This document shows positions 42,639 through 52,383 of a stretch of 64,000 nt of DNA, piece by piece. Source of the stretch: Sulfurospirillum cavolei (lineage in GTDB: Bacteria > Campylobacterota > Campylobacteria > Campylobacterales > Sulfurospirillaceae); assembly GCF_000813325.1 (NCBI RefSeq), contig NZ_BBQE01000002.1; one strand, given 5' to 3'. How positions within the stretch are numbered: position 1 is the stretch's first letter; each line of letters opens with the position of its first letter. The translations under genes and the position numbers were made by a program. The notes below the pieces were generated by a model. That model was not told where the DNA came from. It did not search any database and worked only from the letters and a program-made list of their open reading frames with translations.

Positions 42639-44220
42639 GATTTGCCCCTTCTATCACCTCTTTTTTCTTCAAAAATCTACGCGCTAAAAAAGGTGTAAAG
42701 ATATAAGCGATCAAGAGCGAAGCACTCATGGCAACGGGCACGTTCAGCGGTATGGGCTTCATAAACTCTCCCATCATCTGACCGACAAACGCCATCGGAA
42801 CCATCGTCAAAATAATCGCAATCGTCGCTAAATTGGTCGGTGCGCCGATCTCGTCGGTCGCTTCCACCAAAAGATCGTCCATCGGTTTGTCTTTCGCGAA
42901 TTTATCGTGCAAATGACGATGAATGTTTTCGATAACGACGATCACGTCGTCAACCAAAAGTCCAAGACTCAGTAAAAAGGCAAAAAGCGTAATCCGATTG
43001 ATGGTTTGACCGCTGACGTATGCGATAAAAATCGTAATCGCCAAAATTGCCGGAACCGTCAAAATGACGATAAGCCCTTCCCTCCAGCCCAAAATAAAAA
43101 TGAGCAAAAACGCGATGATCACGATAGAAATAAACAAGTGAAACACCAACTCGTTAACCGCGTCGTCGGCACGTTCTCCGTAATTTCGAGTTAACGTATA
43201 ACCGATACCCTCTTTGTCCAACATAGGTTTTTGCGCTTCAAGACGCGCTAAAACGTCTTTGGCAATCAACACGGCGTTGGAGCCTTTGAGTTTGGAAACG
43301 CTTAGCGTCACTTGTTCTTGCAGCGGGCTTAAGGTCCCGTCGCTTTGCCTAACGCTAATCAAGGCACTTTTTTTATTTTGAACGTCATACCCTAAGCCAA
43401 CCGTTGCCACGTCTTTGAGGTAAATCGCCGAAGCCCCGTAGTGTGCGACGATCAGGTTTTGAATATCTTCGACGTTCTCTAAGACGTTTTTAACGCCGAA
43501 AACGACGAGCTTGCCCTCTGCCGTATGGTTTGTCACTTCCGGTAAACGCATGCTAAGCCCGTTAAGCGCGCCGACGATTTGCTCCATGCTCAAGCGATAG
43601 CCCGCCAATTTACGCAAATCGACTTCGATGTTAAATTGCTCTTTATGTTCGCCTTTAATCTCGGTTTTAGCGACGTTGGGAACGTCTCCCAAACCGTTGC
43701 GAATCGCTTCGACTTTTTGATACAAACGCACGGGATCAATTTTGTGTCCCGCTTTGGCATAAAACGCAACCGATAAAATCGGAATATCGATGTCGATGTC
43801 TAAGGGTCTTACCAACGGAGAAGAAGCACCGCTTGGAAGCTGATCGAGGTTTTGCATCACTTTATCGTACAGTTTGAGATTGGAAGCTTCGCGGTTTTCT
43901 CCGATATAGTACATTACGTTGACGATACCCACGTTGTCGCTGGCGATACCGTATATATGCTCGACGCCTTTGATCTCTTTAATGCGTCGCTCCAAAGGGC
44001 GAACGACGACTTGCTCGACTTCCGCGGCACTCGCACCCGGAAGCGTTACGATCACGACGCCGCCGTTAATCGATATTTGAGGGTCTTCTTCTCGGGGCAT
44101 CATCAAAAGAGCGATAATGCCTAAAACAATCAGCGTAACGCCCAAAATCATCGTCAGCGGATTGTGTAAAAAAAGGCGTGCCAAAAAACCGGCAAGGTAT
44201 TTTTCTTTGTACGTACGCAT
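42622..44220 (-). CDS. RND efflux transporter, N-terminal half (TM1-6) as a separate ORF
   Basis: A 532-residue ORF equal to the first half of an RND permease: TM1 (about residues 22-42), the porter loop PN1/PN2 (about 43-360), and TM2-6. TM4 contains the proton-relay pair in LGLLVDDVIVVIENIHR. It ends EGANHDATL at a TGA exactly in the linker that joins the two homologous halves of RND proteins. The start overlaps the adaptor stop (TAATG). The operon order channel - adaptor - pump suggests export of a small toxic compound; the substrate is unknown. Confidence 0.88.
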   Translation of the reverse strand: MRTYKEKYLAGFLARLFLHNPLTMILGVTLIVLGIIALLMMPREEDPQISINGGVVIVTLPGASAAEVEQVVVRPLERRIKEIKGVEHIYGIASDNVGIVNVMYYIGENREASNLKLYDKVMQNLDQLPSGASSPLVRPLDIDIDIPILSVAFYAKAGHKIDPVRLYQKVEAIRNGLGDVPNVAKTEIKGEHKEQFNIEVDLRKLAGYRLSMEQIVGALNGLSMRLPEVTNHTAEGKLVVFGVKNVLENVEDIQNLIVAHYGASAIYLKDVATVGLGYDVQNKKSALISVRQSDGTLSPLQEQVTLSVSKLKGSNAVLIAKDVLARLEAQKPMLDKEGIGYTLTRNYGERADDAVNELVFHLFISIVIIAFLLIFILGWREGLIVILTVPAILAITIFIAYVSGQTINRITLFAFLLSLGLLVDDVIVVIENIHRHLHDKFAKDKPMDDLLVEATDEIGAPTNLATIAIILTMVPMAFVGQMMGEFMKPIPLNVPVAMSASLLIAYIFTPFLARRFLKKKEVIEGANHDATL

Positions 44221-45032
44221 TAGCGCTCACCGACGACAATCGTCGCATACATCCCCGGATACGCGCGCGCTTCGTGACATGTAAACGACGTTTTGAGTTT
44301 AAACGCGTGCGTCATAGGATTGGAGCTCGGTACGATCGCTTCGATTTTTCCTTCGCTCTTGCATCCGATAGAAGGGATATTCACGTGAACGTTTTGTCCG
44401 ATTTGAATCGTACCTAAATAACTCTCGGCGATCTCCGCGACGATTTTTAAATGCGTAATATCCGAAAGCACCAAAGCCGGAACGCCCGCTAACGCCATTT
44501 CTCCCGCCTCGATATGCTTCGCTACGACGACGCCGTCGTTGGGCGCTTTAATATCAAGATAACGGTACTGATTGGACACCTCTTGGCGTTTTTGTTTGGC
44601 TTGCGCGATCTGCTTTTGGGCGATCTCGCTCATTGCTTTGAGATTGGAAGCGGAAAGCTCCAAGTTTTCTACTTCCGCTTTGGAAACCATATCTTTGGCA
44701 AAAAGGCGTTGATGACGCTCAACGTTGAGCTTGGCGTTGGCATATTGACTTTGATACATCTGATACGACAATTCCGCTTGTGCGATCGCCAAATCGCTTT
44801 GTGCCAATGCCGTATCGATCTCTTTGGAATCGATACTGTAAAGTAAATCGCCTTTTTTAACCACGTCGCCCTCTTTCACGCGCACCTCTTTAACGTAGCC
44901 CATGTAGCGACTGGTGATACTTTTTTCGTTATCCGATACCACACTGGCACTCAACGTCAAATCCGCACTCGACGCACTTATCGAAAATGCCAAAAAAGGC
45001 AATACCCAATATCCTAAACGTATTGTTTTCAC
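44220..45032 (-). CDS. Periplasmic adaptor of the RND system (short form)
   Basis: A 270-residue exported adaptor. The signal peptide ends near SISASSA (residues 1-23). The lipoyl and coiled-coil parts are clear (GYVKEVRVKEGDVVKKGDLLYSID; coiled coil about 75-140; YLDIKAPNDGVVVAKHIEAGEMALAG). The beta-barrel follows, and the protein then stops without the usual membrane-proximal domain, about 100 residues shorter than AcrA. The start is GTG, overlapping the stop of the channel gene as GTGA, with AAAGGAAC upstream. Short adaptors of this kind occur in metal and small-molecule exporters. Confidence 0.87.
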   Translation of the reverse strand: MKTIRLGYWVLPFLAFSISASSADLTLSASVVSDNEKSITSRYMGYVKEVRVKEGDVVKKGDLLYSIDSKEIDTALAQSDLAIAQAELSYQMYQSQYANAKLNVERHQRLFAKDMVSKAEVENLELSASNLKAMSEIAQKQIAQAKQKRQEVSNQYRYLDIKAPNDGVVVAKHIEAGEMALAGVPALVLSDITHLKIVAEIAESYLGTIQIGQNVHVNIPSIGCKSEGKIEAIVPSSNPMTHAFKLKTSFTCHEARAYPGMYATIVVGER

Positions 45033-46381
45033 TGAAGTTCCTTTGCGGCAATTTTTTCCAATTCGAAGATAACGTCGTTACGTGCGTTTTGTGCTTCTTG
45101 AAGCTTCATAACCGCGCGCAACGCATCGGATTGCTTCACAATCACCTCGCTCATCGAAGCGAGTTTTTGCTCATACCGACCGGTATAATTTTCATAAACC
45201 GCTTGGGAGAGTTCAACCTCTTTTTTGAGGCTTGCGATTTCGTATTCGTACATGTGCATTTGTGTCTGCAAACGTCGAATATGCCACACTATCGTCTCTT
45301 TTGCCAAGCGTGCTTCGCTAGCCGCCTTCAAATTGCCCACGCGCGCTTTTTCGAGTCCCGCTTTATCCGCACCGCCGTTAAAGAGATTCCATTTCATCTG
45401 TACGCCTACGGTATACGCGTCGTGACTCGAAAAATCGTTCATCAAACGATCGTCGCTACTGCCGTATTGCACGAAAGCTCCGATTTGAGGCAAGAAATTG
45501 CTCTCTTGTAACGAGACGTTCATTTTGGAAACCGCTTCGCTTTGTTCCGCTTTCTTAATCGCGCGATTTTCATTGAGCATGGTCTCTAAAGGCATGTCAA
45601 GAGGCAACTCGGCTTCGTAATTTCCGATAATCGATTCGACGTTTTCGTTTAAAAGAAACGAAAGGTAATGGTACAAAAGGGTTTCGTTGGCTTTGGCTTG
45701 TTCGACGAGGCGTTCCACGTCGGCACGTTTGGTTTGCACCTCCAAAATATCCACTTTTTTCGCATAGCCCTCTTCATGCATCGCGGCTGCTCTTTGTTCG
45801 AGTTTTTCAATGTTGTGAGCGATCAAGCCGAGGCGATAGAGGTGATTTTTCAACAAGCTCAGCGCATAAAAACTTTTTTTGACCTCTGCAATCTTTTGAA
45901 CCGTGAGCTCCTCGCGCGAAAGCGTACTTAATGCCTTCAAAGCTTGCGCCATTTTGCGATACTGCTCGATTTTACCGCCCGTATACAGCGGAATCGTATA
46001 GGTTACGTTGGTCGAAAAGAGATTGCGGTCTTTGGGATTGTTCAAATCGTCAGAGCGTATATCCACGACATTGGGATCGCTTTGGTTTTTAATAAAATCT
46101 TTAAATCCGAAATCCGCAAACGAAGCTTCTCTGGATTGCAGTTTATAGCCGAAAACATTCAAAGCGTCGTTACTGCGAAGAGCGTATTGATTGAGATCCA
46201 AAGAGCCGTAAGCTGCCGAAGAGGCGATTTGATATTCAAGCTCCTTGATCTGCTCGTCCATTTTCGCCGCATCGATTTCAAGGTTATTGTGTTTTACTTT
46301 TTCGATAGCCGCATCAAGGCTTAAAGCAGAAACGCCGAAAGCGTACGCTAGTAAGGCACACATGATCACGATAATTTTCAT
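45029..46381 (-). CDS. TolC-like outer-membrane channel of the RND system
   Basis: A 450-residue outer-membrane efflux protein, first gene of the four-gene operon. A Sec signal peptide (residues 1-19) precedes two outer-membrane efflux repeats, with typical long helices and the beta-strand segment FSTNVTYTIPLYTGGKIEQYRKM and GVQMKWNLFNGGADKAGLEKA. There is no lipobox, unlike the channel at 18599-20002. Upstream, AGGGAG precedes the ATG, and GATACT within TGTGATACTATCC (minus strand near 46420) is a possible minus-10. Confidence 0.9.
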   Translation of the reverse strand: MKIIVIMCALLAYAFGVSALSLDAAIEKVKHNNLEIDAAKMDEQIKELEYQIASSAAYGSLDLNQYALRSNDALNVFGYKLQSREASFADFGFKDFIKNQSDPNVVDIRSDDLNNPKDRNLFSTNVTYTIPLYTGGKIEQYRKMAQALKALSTLSREELTVQKIAEVKKSFYALSLLKNHLYRLGLIAHNIEKLEQRAAAMHEEGYAKKVDILEVQTKRADVERLVEQAKANETLLYHYLSFLLNENVESIIGNYEAELPLDMPLETMLNENRAIKKAEQSEAVSKMNVSLQESNFLPQIGAFVQYGSSDDRLMNDFSSHDAYTVGVQMKWNLFNGGADKAGLEKARVGNLKAASEARLAKETIVWHIRRLQTQMHMYEYEIASLKKEVELSQAVYENYTGRYEQKLASMSEVIVKQSDALRAVMKLQEAQNARNDVIFELEKIAAKELQ

Positions 46382-46511
46382 ATAAGGTTTCTCCCTAAAT
46401 CGATCTGTAAGACGATAGCGTGGATAGTATCACATTTTATTTGCCTCTTTATTGATCGAAAAAAATTAAGCAAACTATTTTAGAAACAAATAATAATCGA
46501 GCAGAAAGTTT

Positions 46512-46538
46512 CGTATAGCATGCCTTACATGCTATACG
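46512..46538 (-). terminator. Hairpin after the ten-helix membrane protein gene
   Basis: CGTATAGCATG (46512-46522) and CATGCTATACG (46528-46538) form a perfect 11-bp stem with a 5-base loop, 15 bases past the stop codon of the gene at 46554. The T-tract is weak (AAACTTTC on the minus strand), so termination is likely but not certain. Confidence 0.5.
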
Positions 46539-46553
46539 TTTAACGGGTGTTTT

Positions 46554-47714
46554 TTAAGAAAAAAACTTCTTTTTGAGTTTGAAAAAGTAGACGATCGTTT
46601 TCATTTGGACGAAAATAAAAGGCAGCATCACGATAAAATAGACGACGGAGTTTTGTTCGACGACGTTATTGGCGACCAATCCCGTGTGCAAAAAAAACAT
46701 TCCGAAAACCATAAACGCGACGCCGGGACAAATCAGCGCAAAACTGCTCGGAGAGAGCGTATCGGATGCGATATAGGTTTCAAAATAACCGATGCTTTTC
46801 ATCACTTTATAGCCGATCAGCCCGAAAATGATTTGTAACGATACGACAAAGCTCGTAAACGTAAACATGGAAGCATTGGCGATTTTTTGGTCAAAATGAT
46901 GATCGAGTCCAAAGCTGATACGCACAAACGTAATCCCCAAAAGCGTCAAAATCGGAATCATAATCCACAAAGAAGGACTTGCTTCGGCAGAGATACCTTT
47001 TTCGAACATCGTTTGAAAGCCGAAAATAATTTTAATCAAAAGTAGCAAAAGTGCTATCGCGCTGAAAAAAATCGAACAAAAAATACCGATCGCGTTAATC
47101 GTCAAATGATGGCTCATCGCTCCGGGTGCCGCAAAACCGACGGCGACCATCGCAAACGCAAAAATAGAGATCATTTGGGACAAACTATTGTTTTGAGTAA
47201 AATCAAAGTCACCTTTAATGATAAGACGCGTGAAGTAGTCGATAAAAAATTTCAAGGCAAAATAACCCGATATTGCAAAGCCTAAAAGGGCAAACGGAAA
47301 AAGATACTCTACGACGCTCCATAATCCCGGGACGAAAAGCGCACCCAAAACAAAACAGACGTTAATGGTCATCGTAAACGTTAAAGGAAGCGTCATCAAC
47401 GTCACTTCCGCATTGGAACCGAGCAACGTTTGATACCGTTCGCTTTGTTTAAAGAGGCGGTACTGTTTGATATTCCATACTAAAAGTTTAAAATGAAGAC
47501 CCGCAAAAAATACGATACCTAAAGCGGCGACTCCCGCTACGAACGAGAGCCAGTCGCCTTTGATTAACGCTGGATAAAAAAACTCAAAGGTCGTCATCGC
47601 AACGCCTTTGTGCGGGATCATGAACATTAAGTAAATAAAAAACGAAACGGAAAGTCCGCCGGCACCTAAAGCGGATAAAAAGCAAATCGGCGTAAATTTC
47701 TCTCGTAATACCAT
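46554..47714 (-). CDS. Ten-helix membrane protein (TDT/SLAC1-like, possibly TsoY-type)
   Basis: A 386-residue integral membrane protein with about ten hydrophobic helices and short loops. The overall layout (for example VFFAGLHFKLLVWNIKQYRLFKQSERYQTLLGSNAEVTLMTLPLTFTMTINVCFVLGALFVPG) resembles TehA/SLAC1-type anion channels and the TsoY group seen in Campylobacterota, but I cannot assign a substrate. A run of polar residues (APGAMSHHLTINAIG) near residue 210 is notable. It lies 18 bases downstream of serA and may be cotranscribed with it. In C. jejuni no such gene is found at this position as far as I recall. Confidence 0.6.
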   Translation of the reverse strand: MVLREKFTPICFLSALGAGGLSVSFFIYLMFMIPHKGVAMTTFEFFYPALIKGDWLSFVAGVAALGIVFFAGLHFKLLVWNIKQYRLFKQSERYQTLLGSNAEVTLMTLPLTFTMTINVCFVLGALFVPGLWSVVEYLFPFALLGFAISGYFALKFFIDYFTRLIIKGDFDFTQNNSLSQMISIFAFAMVAVGFAAPGAMSHHLTINAIGIFCSIFFSAIALLLLLIKIIFGFQTMFEKGISAEASPSLWIMIPILTLLGITFVRISFGLDHHFDQKIANASMFTFTSFVVSLQIIFGLIGYKVMKSIGYFETYIASDTLSPSSFALICPGVAFMVFGMFFLHTGLVANNVVEQNSVVYFIVMLPFIFVQMKTIVYFFKLKKKFFS

Positions 47715-47732
47715 TGTTCTATCCCTTTCGTG

Positions 47733-49325
47733 TTATAAAACCGCGTATTCAACCCACACGCATGTCGGCAGATTGTTCAGCTCGGCAATAATTTTTTTAT
47801 CGATATCGGTATCGACCAAGATCGCCGCCATTGCAAACTGATTGGCACCGCGTCCGAGTCTAAAGTCGGCGATATTGATTTTTTCTTGCGCCAAAATAGC
47901 CGCAATTTCGGCAATAACACCCGGTACGTCGTGATTTTTAAATATAATCATTTTCCCTTTCGGTTTAAAATCGAATTTAAAGCCGTTAATGCCGGTAATG
48001 CGTTGTTCATCGTCTCCGAAAACCGTTCCGTCGATACGAATCGAATCTTTTTCGGTCGTTAAAATCAATGAGACTCTATTTTTGTAACCGCTCGTATTGC
48101 CGACCGCTTCAAAGGTACTCTCGATGCCTTTTTCTTTCGCAACGAATTCGGCATTGACGTAATTGACCGTCGTTTCGTTCGTCTCTTTGAGTGCTCCGAC
48201 GACGCCGAACGTTAAAAGCGACTTTCCGTACGTCGCAATATCGCCCTCGACTTCCAAACGAATCGTTTTAATCGCCGAACGATTGAGTTGCGCCGCAAAA
48301 AATCCCATTTTTTGAACCAACTCTAAATACGGCTCTAACGCGGAAGGAATATCTTCAGCTTTAATCGGAAGATTTAAGGCATTAGGGTAACTGATACCGC
48401 GTGCCGCGCTAATAGCATTTTCAGCCGCTTGGATCGCGATTTTTTCTTGGGATTCAAGCGTATTGGCACCCAAGTGCGGCGTAACGCAAATGTGTTCCAA
48501 ATCCAATAACGCATGATTGGTCGCCGGTTCTTTGGAAAAAACATCGATGCCGGCAAAAGCGATCTTACCGCTTTTTAAATTATCGTAAAGGGCTTGTTCG
48601 TTATAAAGTCCGCCGCGCGCGCAATTGACCAAACGTACGCCGTCTTTCATTTTCGCGATCTCCTCATAGGAAATCATATTCACGGTTTCTTTATTTTTCG
48701 GCGTATGAATCGTGATAAAATCGCATGCTAAAATATCGTCGAAATTGGTCGTATACGTCATGCCCAAATCGGTCACTTTGGCAGAAGAAATGTACGGATC
48801 GTAAGCAACGATGTTCATCCCGAAGGCTTTGGCGCGAATCGCTACGCGGCTACCGATGTTACCGAAACCGATCACACCCAGTTTTTTCTCGCATAACTCT
48901 ATGCCGTACCATTTTTCGCGATTCCATACGCGCTCGACTTTAAGGTGATTATTGGCGTTGGTAAAACTGCGTGCACAACTTAAAAGATGTGCCATCGTCA
49001 ATTCAACGGCGGCAATCGTGTTGGCGGTCGGAACGTTCATCGCGATAATACCGCGTCTGCTACACCCTTCTTGATCCACATTATCAACACCTACTCCCGC
49101 ACGTACGACGGCTTTGAGTTGTGTTGCGGCATTTAAAAATTTTTCGTCGACGTCGGTAGAACTTCGCGTAATAGCAACGTCGCAATCGCCTAAAATTTTC
49201 AACAATTCATCTTTAGGTAACGCAACGGCATCGACGACATCGATATCTTTTTCGGCATAGAGGATGTCGAAACCCTTTTGATGGATAGCATCGCATACAA
49301 TAATTTTTTTCTTTTTCATAACCAA
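47733..49325 (-). CDS. serA: D-3-phosphoglycerate dehydrogenase SerA
   Basis: A 530-residue long-form enzyme that oxidises 3-phosphoglycerate in the first step of serine synthesis. It has a substrate/NAD-binding core (residues 1-310; AVVRAGVGVDNVD, Rossmann LGVIGFGNIGSRVAIRAKAFG, VNCARGGLYNE, CVTPHLGANTLESQ), an intervening domain (about 320-450) and a C-terminal ACT domain (about 455-530; NHDVPGVIAEIAAILAQEKINIADFRLGR) that usually binds serine for feedback control. The start overlaps the preceding gene by 10 bases; ATG at 49319 is an alternative. Same order as C. jejuni Cj0891c. Confidence 0.95.
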   Translation of the reverse strand: MVMKKKKIIVCDAIHQKGFDILYAEKDIDVVDAVALPKDELLKILGDCDVAITRSSTDVDEKFLNAATQLKAVVRAGVGVDNVDQEGCSRRGIIAMNVPTANTIAAVELTMAHLLSCARSFTNANNHLKVERVWNREKWYGIELCEKKLGVIGFGNIGSRVAIRAKAFGMNIVAYDPYISSAKVTDLGMTYTTNFDDILACDFITIHTPKNKETVNMISYEEIAKMKDGVRLVNCARGGLYNEQALYDNLKSGKIAFAGIDVFSKEPATNHALLDLEHICVTPHLGANTLESQEKIAIQAAENAISAARGISYPNALNLPIKAEDIPSALEPYLELVQKMGFFAAQLNRSAIKTIRLEVEGDIATYGKSLLTFGVVGALKETNETTVNYVNAEFVAKEKGIESTFEAVGNTSGYKNRVSLILTTEKDSIRIDGTVFGDDEQRITGINGFKFDFKPKGKMIIFKNHDVPGVIAEIAAILAQEKINIADFRLGRGANQFAMAAILVDTDIDKKIIAELNNLPTCVWVEYAVL

Positions 49326-49804
49326 ACCTCAACAATTTTTGATTTAATATCGTATTTTTCAAGCGCGTAAACAACATTTTCCAACTGTTTTTCGCTCTTG
49401 TCTTCCAAATAAATAGTAGGGATTTTGCCCTCTTTGATCACCATATAAGGAAGGTGTAAAGAGTTCAATGTCTGAATAATACAAAAAAGCGAGTATCGAT
49501 CCGCGCGATCGATGACCAATCGAAACGATTTTGCTTTTTTACCTTTAGCGTCTTTTAATCCGAATTGATCAATTTGCATAAAAAGTTCGTTTACGGGATA
49601 AACAAACTCCCTAGCATCTTTTTGCGCCAACTCTTTAACCCAAACGCGTTCCGTAGATTCGGGCGTTACTACGGGTTTTTTGACGGACTCGTACGAAGCG
49701 GCATCCTCTTTCACGTCGATTTTAGGAGTGACGAGCGTATAGAAGAACGCTCCCAATCCTAAAAAAAGAAGTAAAAAGATACCGCCGAGTACTCGTTTTT
49801 GCAT
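49316..49804 (-). CDS. Conserved single-pass membrane protein (Cj0892c-like)
   Basis: A 162-residue protein with one N-terminal transmembrane anchor (residues 5-24, LGGIFLLLFLGLGAFFYTLV) and a soluble periplasmic domain of about 135 residues. There is no lipobox and there are no known motifs. It lies between rpsA and serA, as does the periplasmic protein Cj0892c in C. jejuni. The gap to rpsA is 3 bases and serA overlaps it, so it is part of the long operon. Function unknown. Confidence 0.75.
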   Translation of the reverse strand: MQKRVLGGIFLLLFLGLGAFFYTLVTPKIDVKEDAASYESVKKPVVTPESTERVWVKELAQKDAREFVYPVNELFMQIDQFGLKDAKGKKAKSFRLVIDRADRYSLFCIIQTLNSLHLPYMVIKEGKIPTIYLEDKSEKQLENVVYALEKYDIKSKIVEVWL

Positions 49805-49807
49805 CGC

Positions 49808-51484
49808 TTATTTCAATTGATCTTTTAAGATATCTCCAAGCGTCATTTTTTCTTCTTTATTGATCTCTTTCAACGCTTCTCTCTCTTTGAGTTTTGAAAG
49901 GCGTCGAACGGAGAGACGAATACGGTTTTTCTTATCGTCAATAAAGGTAATTGCCGCTTCAATTTCGTCGCCGACTTTTAAGTCCGCTTCGCTCACTTGT
50001 CCTAAATCTTCTTTACGAATCAACGCATCAACGTTTTCTTCAAGCTCGACGAAAATACCGAAATCTTTAATATCTCGGATTTTGCCGTGAACGATATCGC
50101 CGTTTTCGTGCGATTTAGCGTAACGTTGGATCGGAGAATCTTCCAACTCTTTTTTGCTTAACGAGACTTTTTCGTTTTCTTCGTCGATTTTAACGATTTT
50201 GACTTCTACGACGTCGCCGACGCTTAGAAGTTCTTTGCATTTGTTGTTACGATCCCAAGAAGCGTCTTCATTATGTAAAAGACCTTCGATTCCGCCGATT
50301 TTAACGAACGCACCGAAATTGGTAATCGTCGTAATCTCGCCTTTAACGATATCGCCGACTTTAAATTTTTTCATAAATTCGTTAAAAGGTTTCGGAAGGA
50401 CGTTTTTCAAAGAAACGCGTAAACGTCTCTCTTTTGCATCGATCTCGATCACTTCGACGTCGACCACTTGTCCCTCTTCGATATAATCGCGCGGATGTTT
50501 GATGTTTTTATCCCATGAAATTTCGGAGATGTGCAAAAAGCCTTCAATATCGTTTCCAAGATCGACGAATGCGCCGTATGGTTCGATATTGCTGATCGTG
50601 ACTTGAATCGAATCGCCGATTTCAAGCTCGTCTTTGATCTCATCCCAAGGATCGGGCATTGCCGCTTTCACGGAGAGGGAAAGATGACGTTTATCTTTAT
50701 CGTATTTGATCGCTTTAACGGGAATGACTTCGCCTTCTTTGTAAAGCGTTCCGGGATTAACGGGACCTTTATAGCTGATTTCGCTATAATGAACCAAACC
50801 GTCGATTCCGCCGACATCGACGAACATACCGTAAGTCGTGATTTTTTTAATCGTTCCGTCGACGACTTCGTCGCGATCGATTAATTCTTGAACGATCTCT
50901 TTACGTTTTTTACGTTCATCGTCTAAGAATTTTTTACGTGAAATAATAATCGATTCGGTTTCGTTGTCGATTTTGATGACTTTGACTTTAAGGCTTTTTC
51001 CGACAAGCGTATTGAGGTCTTTGACCGCCGCTTGGGAACGAGGGAGGAAAAACTCGATGCCTTCTTTATTTTCGGCGATAAATCCGCCTTTGTTTTTTCC
51101 CGTGATTTTAACGTCCACGACGACATCGTCTTCTTCTTTGAAATCTGCGATAAACGACTTGATCTTATCTTTACGAAGGGCCTTTTTGTGCGAAACAACC
51201 GGTCTTTCGTTTCTGAATCCCGTAACGACGACGGGAATTACGTCACCTACTTTGCATGTTATGTTACCGTTTTCATCGGTTACTTCGGCTGCGTTAAGAC
51301 GACCTTCGGACTTCTTACCCACATCCACTAAGATGACGTCTTCTTTAATCGCCACCACAACACCATTGATCAGTGCGTCTTTCTCAGAATCCTTAAAAGA
51401 CTCTTCCAACATCGCCGCAAAATCCATCTCCTCATGCTCGTCTACGGCGTTAGTATGAACGGATTTGTTCGCCTCATTTACCAT
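49808..51484 (-). CDS. rpsA: 30S ribosomal protein S1
   Basis: A 558-residue protein made of six S1/OB-fold repeats (starting near residues 38, 115, 200, 287, 374 and 461). The best conserved are GTIKKITTYGMFVDVGGIDGLVHYSEIS and ISNIEPYGAFVDLGNDIEGFLHISEISW. S1 binds mRNA and unfolds it for initiation on the 30S subunit. An acidic N-terminal stretch (HEEMDFAAMLEESFKDSEKD) precedes the first domain. It lies downstream of ispH with a 65-base gap that contains a GACATGTAA near-match (51531-51539). Confidence 0.96.
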   Translation of the reverse strand: MVNEANKSVHTNAVDEHEEMDFAAMLEESFKDSEKDALINGVVVAIKEDVILVDVGKKSEGRLNAAEVTDENGNITCKVGDVIPVVVTGFRNERPVVSHKKALRKDKIKSFIADFKEEDDVVVDVKITGKNKGGFIAENKEGIEFFLPRSQAAVKDLNTLVGKSLKVKVIKIDNETESIIISRKKFLDDERKKRKEIVQELIDRDEVVDGTIKKITTYGMFVDVGGIDGLVHYSEISYKGPVNPGTLYKEGEVIPVKAIKYDKDKRHLSLSVKAAMPDPWDEIKDELEIGDSIQVTISNIEPYGAFVDLGNDIEGFLHISEISWDKNIKHPRDYIEEGQVVDVEVIEIDAKERRLRVSLKNVLPKPFNEFMKKFKVGDIVKGEITTITNFGAFVKIGGIEGLLHNEDASWDRNNKCKELLSVGDVVEVKIVKIDEENEKVSLSKKELEDSPIQRYAKSHENGDIVHGKIRDIKDFGIFVELEENVDALIRKEDLGQVSEADLKVGDEIEAAITFIDDKKNRIRLSVRRLSKLKEREALKEINKEEKMTLGDILKDQLK

Positions 51485-51549
51485 TTGCTACCCTTTTTTG
51501 GTTGATTTTTGACTCATATAGTTACATATCGACATGTAAAAGTTGCCTA

Positions 51550-52383
51550 TTATACTTTAATTTCGCTGATTTTTCCAACTATTTTTTCGATAATCCAATC
51601 CGGCGTCGAAGCACCTGCGGTGACGCCGCAAAGTTGTTTTTGGTTAAACCACGAAGGATCGAGGTCTTTTTCGCTTTCGACGAGAAAACTATCGGCACAA
51701 TACTCTTTACAGATACTATGAAGTTGTTTCGTGTTGGAGGAATTTTTCCCGCCGATCACGATGACGACGTCCGCTTCTTTTGCCAATTCTCGCGCGGCGT
51801 CTTGGTTTTCAAAGGTTGCGTTACAAATCGTATTGAAGACGCGAACCTCTTTATAACGCATTTGAAGGTATCCGGTGATGTCTAAAAATTCGCTGATTTT
51901 ACGTGTCGTTTGGGAAACGACGGCGACTTTGTAGCATTTAAATTTGATTTTTTCCAATTCCGAGACGCTTTGAACTACGTAAGCCCCATTGATCGCATAA
52001 CTCTCTACGCCTCTGACTTCAGGATGATCCGCATCGCCGAAAATAACGATTTCGTACCCTTCTTGACTCATTTTTTCGCAAATTTCCTGCGGCTTGGTCA
52101 CGTAAGGGCATGTTGCGTTAATGACTTCGACTTTACTTTGTTTTAACGTTTCCAAATCTTTTTTGGGAATACCGTGCGTTCGAATAATCGCGCGTTCAAT
52201 ACCTTGTGCTTCGGAGATATCGTGCAGGGTTTTTACGTTAAAATTTTCGCGTAAACGATTAATCTCTTCGTTATTGTGGATCAAAGGGCCGATCGTTGAG
52301 GCATTTTGCGTATTTTCCGCAATCTTGATCGCCCGCTTGACACCGAAACAAAACCCGTAACTTGCGGCAAGTTTTATTCGCAT
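51550..52383 (-). CDS. ispH: 4-hydroxy-3-methylbut-2-enyl diphosphate reductase IspH
   Basis: A 277-residue [4Fe-4S] enzyme that makes IPP and DMAPP in the last step of the MEP pathway. The three cluster cysteines are visible: Cys12 in YGFCFGVKRAI, one in NATCPYVTKPQ (near 95), and one in NTICNATFENQ (near 190). The substrate-binding His residues (RTHGIPK, HPEVRG) and the family SSNT motif (GGKNSSNTKQL) are also present. The start overlaps the end of aroA by 10 bases. Confidence 0.96.
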   Translation of the reverse strand: MRIKLAASYGFCFGVKRAIKIAENTQNASTIGPLIHNNEEINRLRENFNVKTLHDISEAQGIERAIIRTHGIPKKDLETLKQSKVEVINATCPYVTKPQEICEKMSQEGYEIVIFGDADHPEVRGVESYAINGAYVVQSVSELEKIKFKCYKVAVVSQTTRKISEFLDITGYLQMRYKEVRVFNTICNATFENQDAARELAKEADVVIVIGGKNSSNTKQLHSICKEYCADSFLVESEKDLDPSWFNQKQLCGVTAGASTPDWIIEKIVGKISEIKV

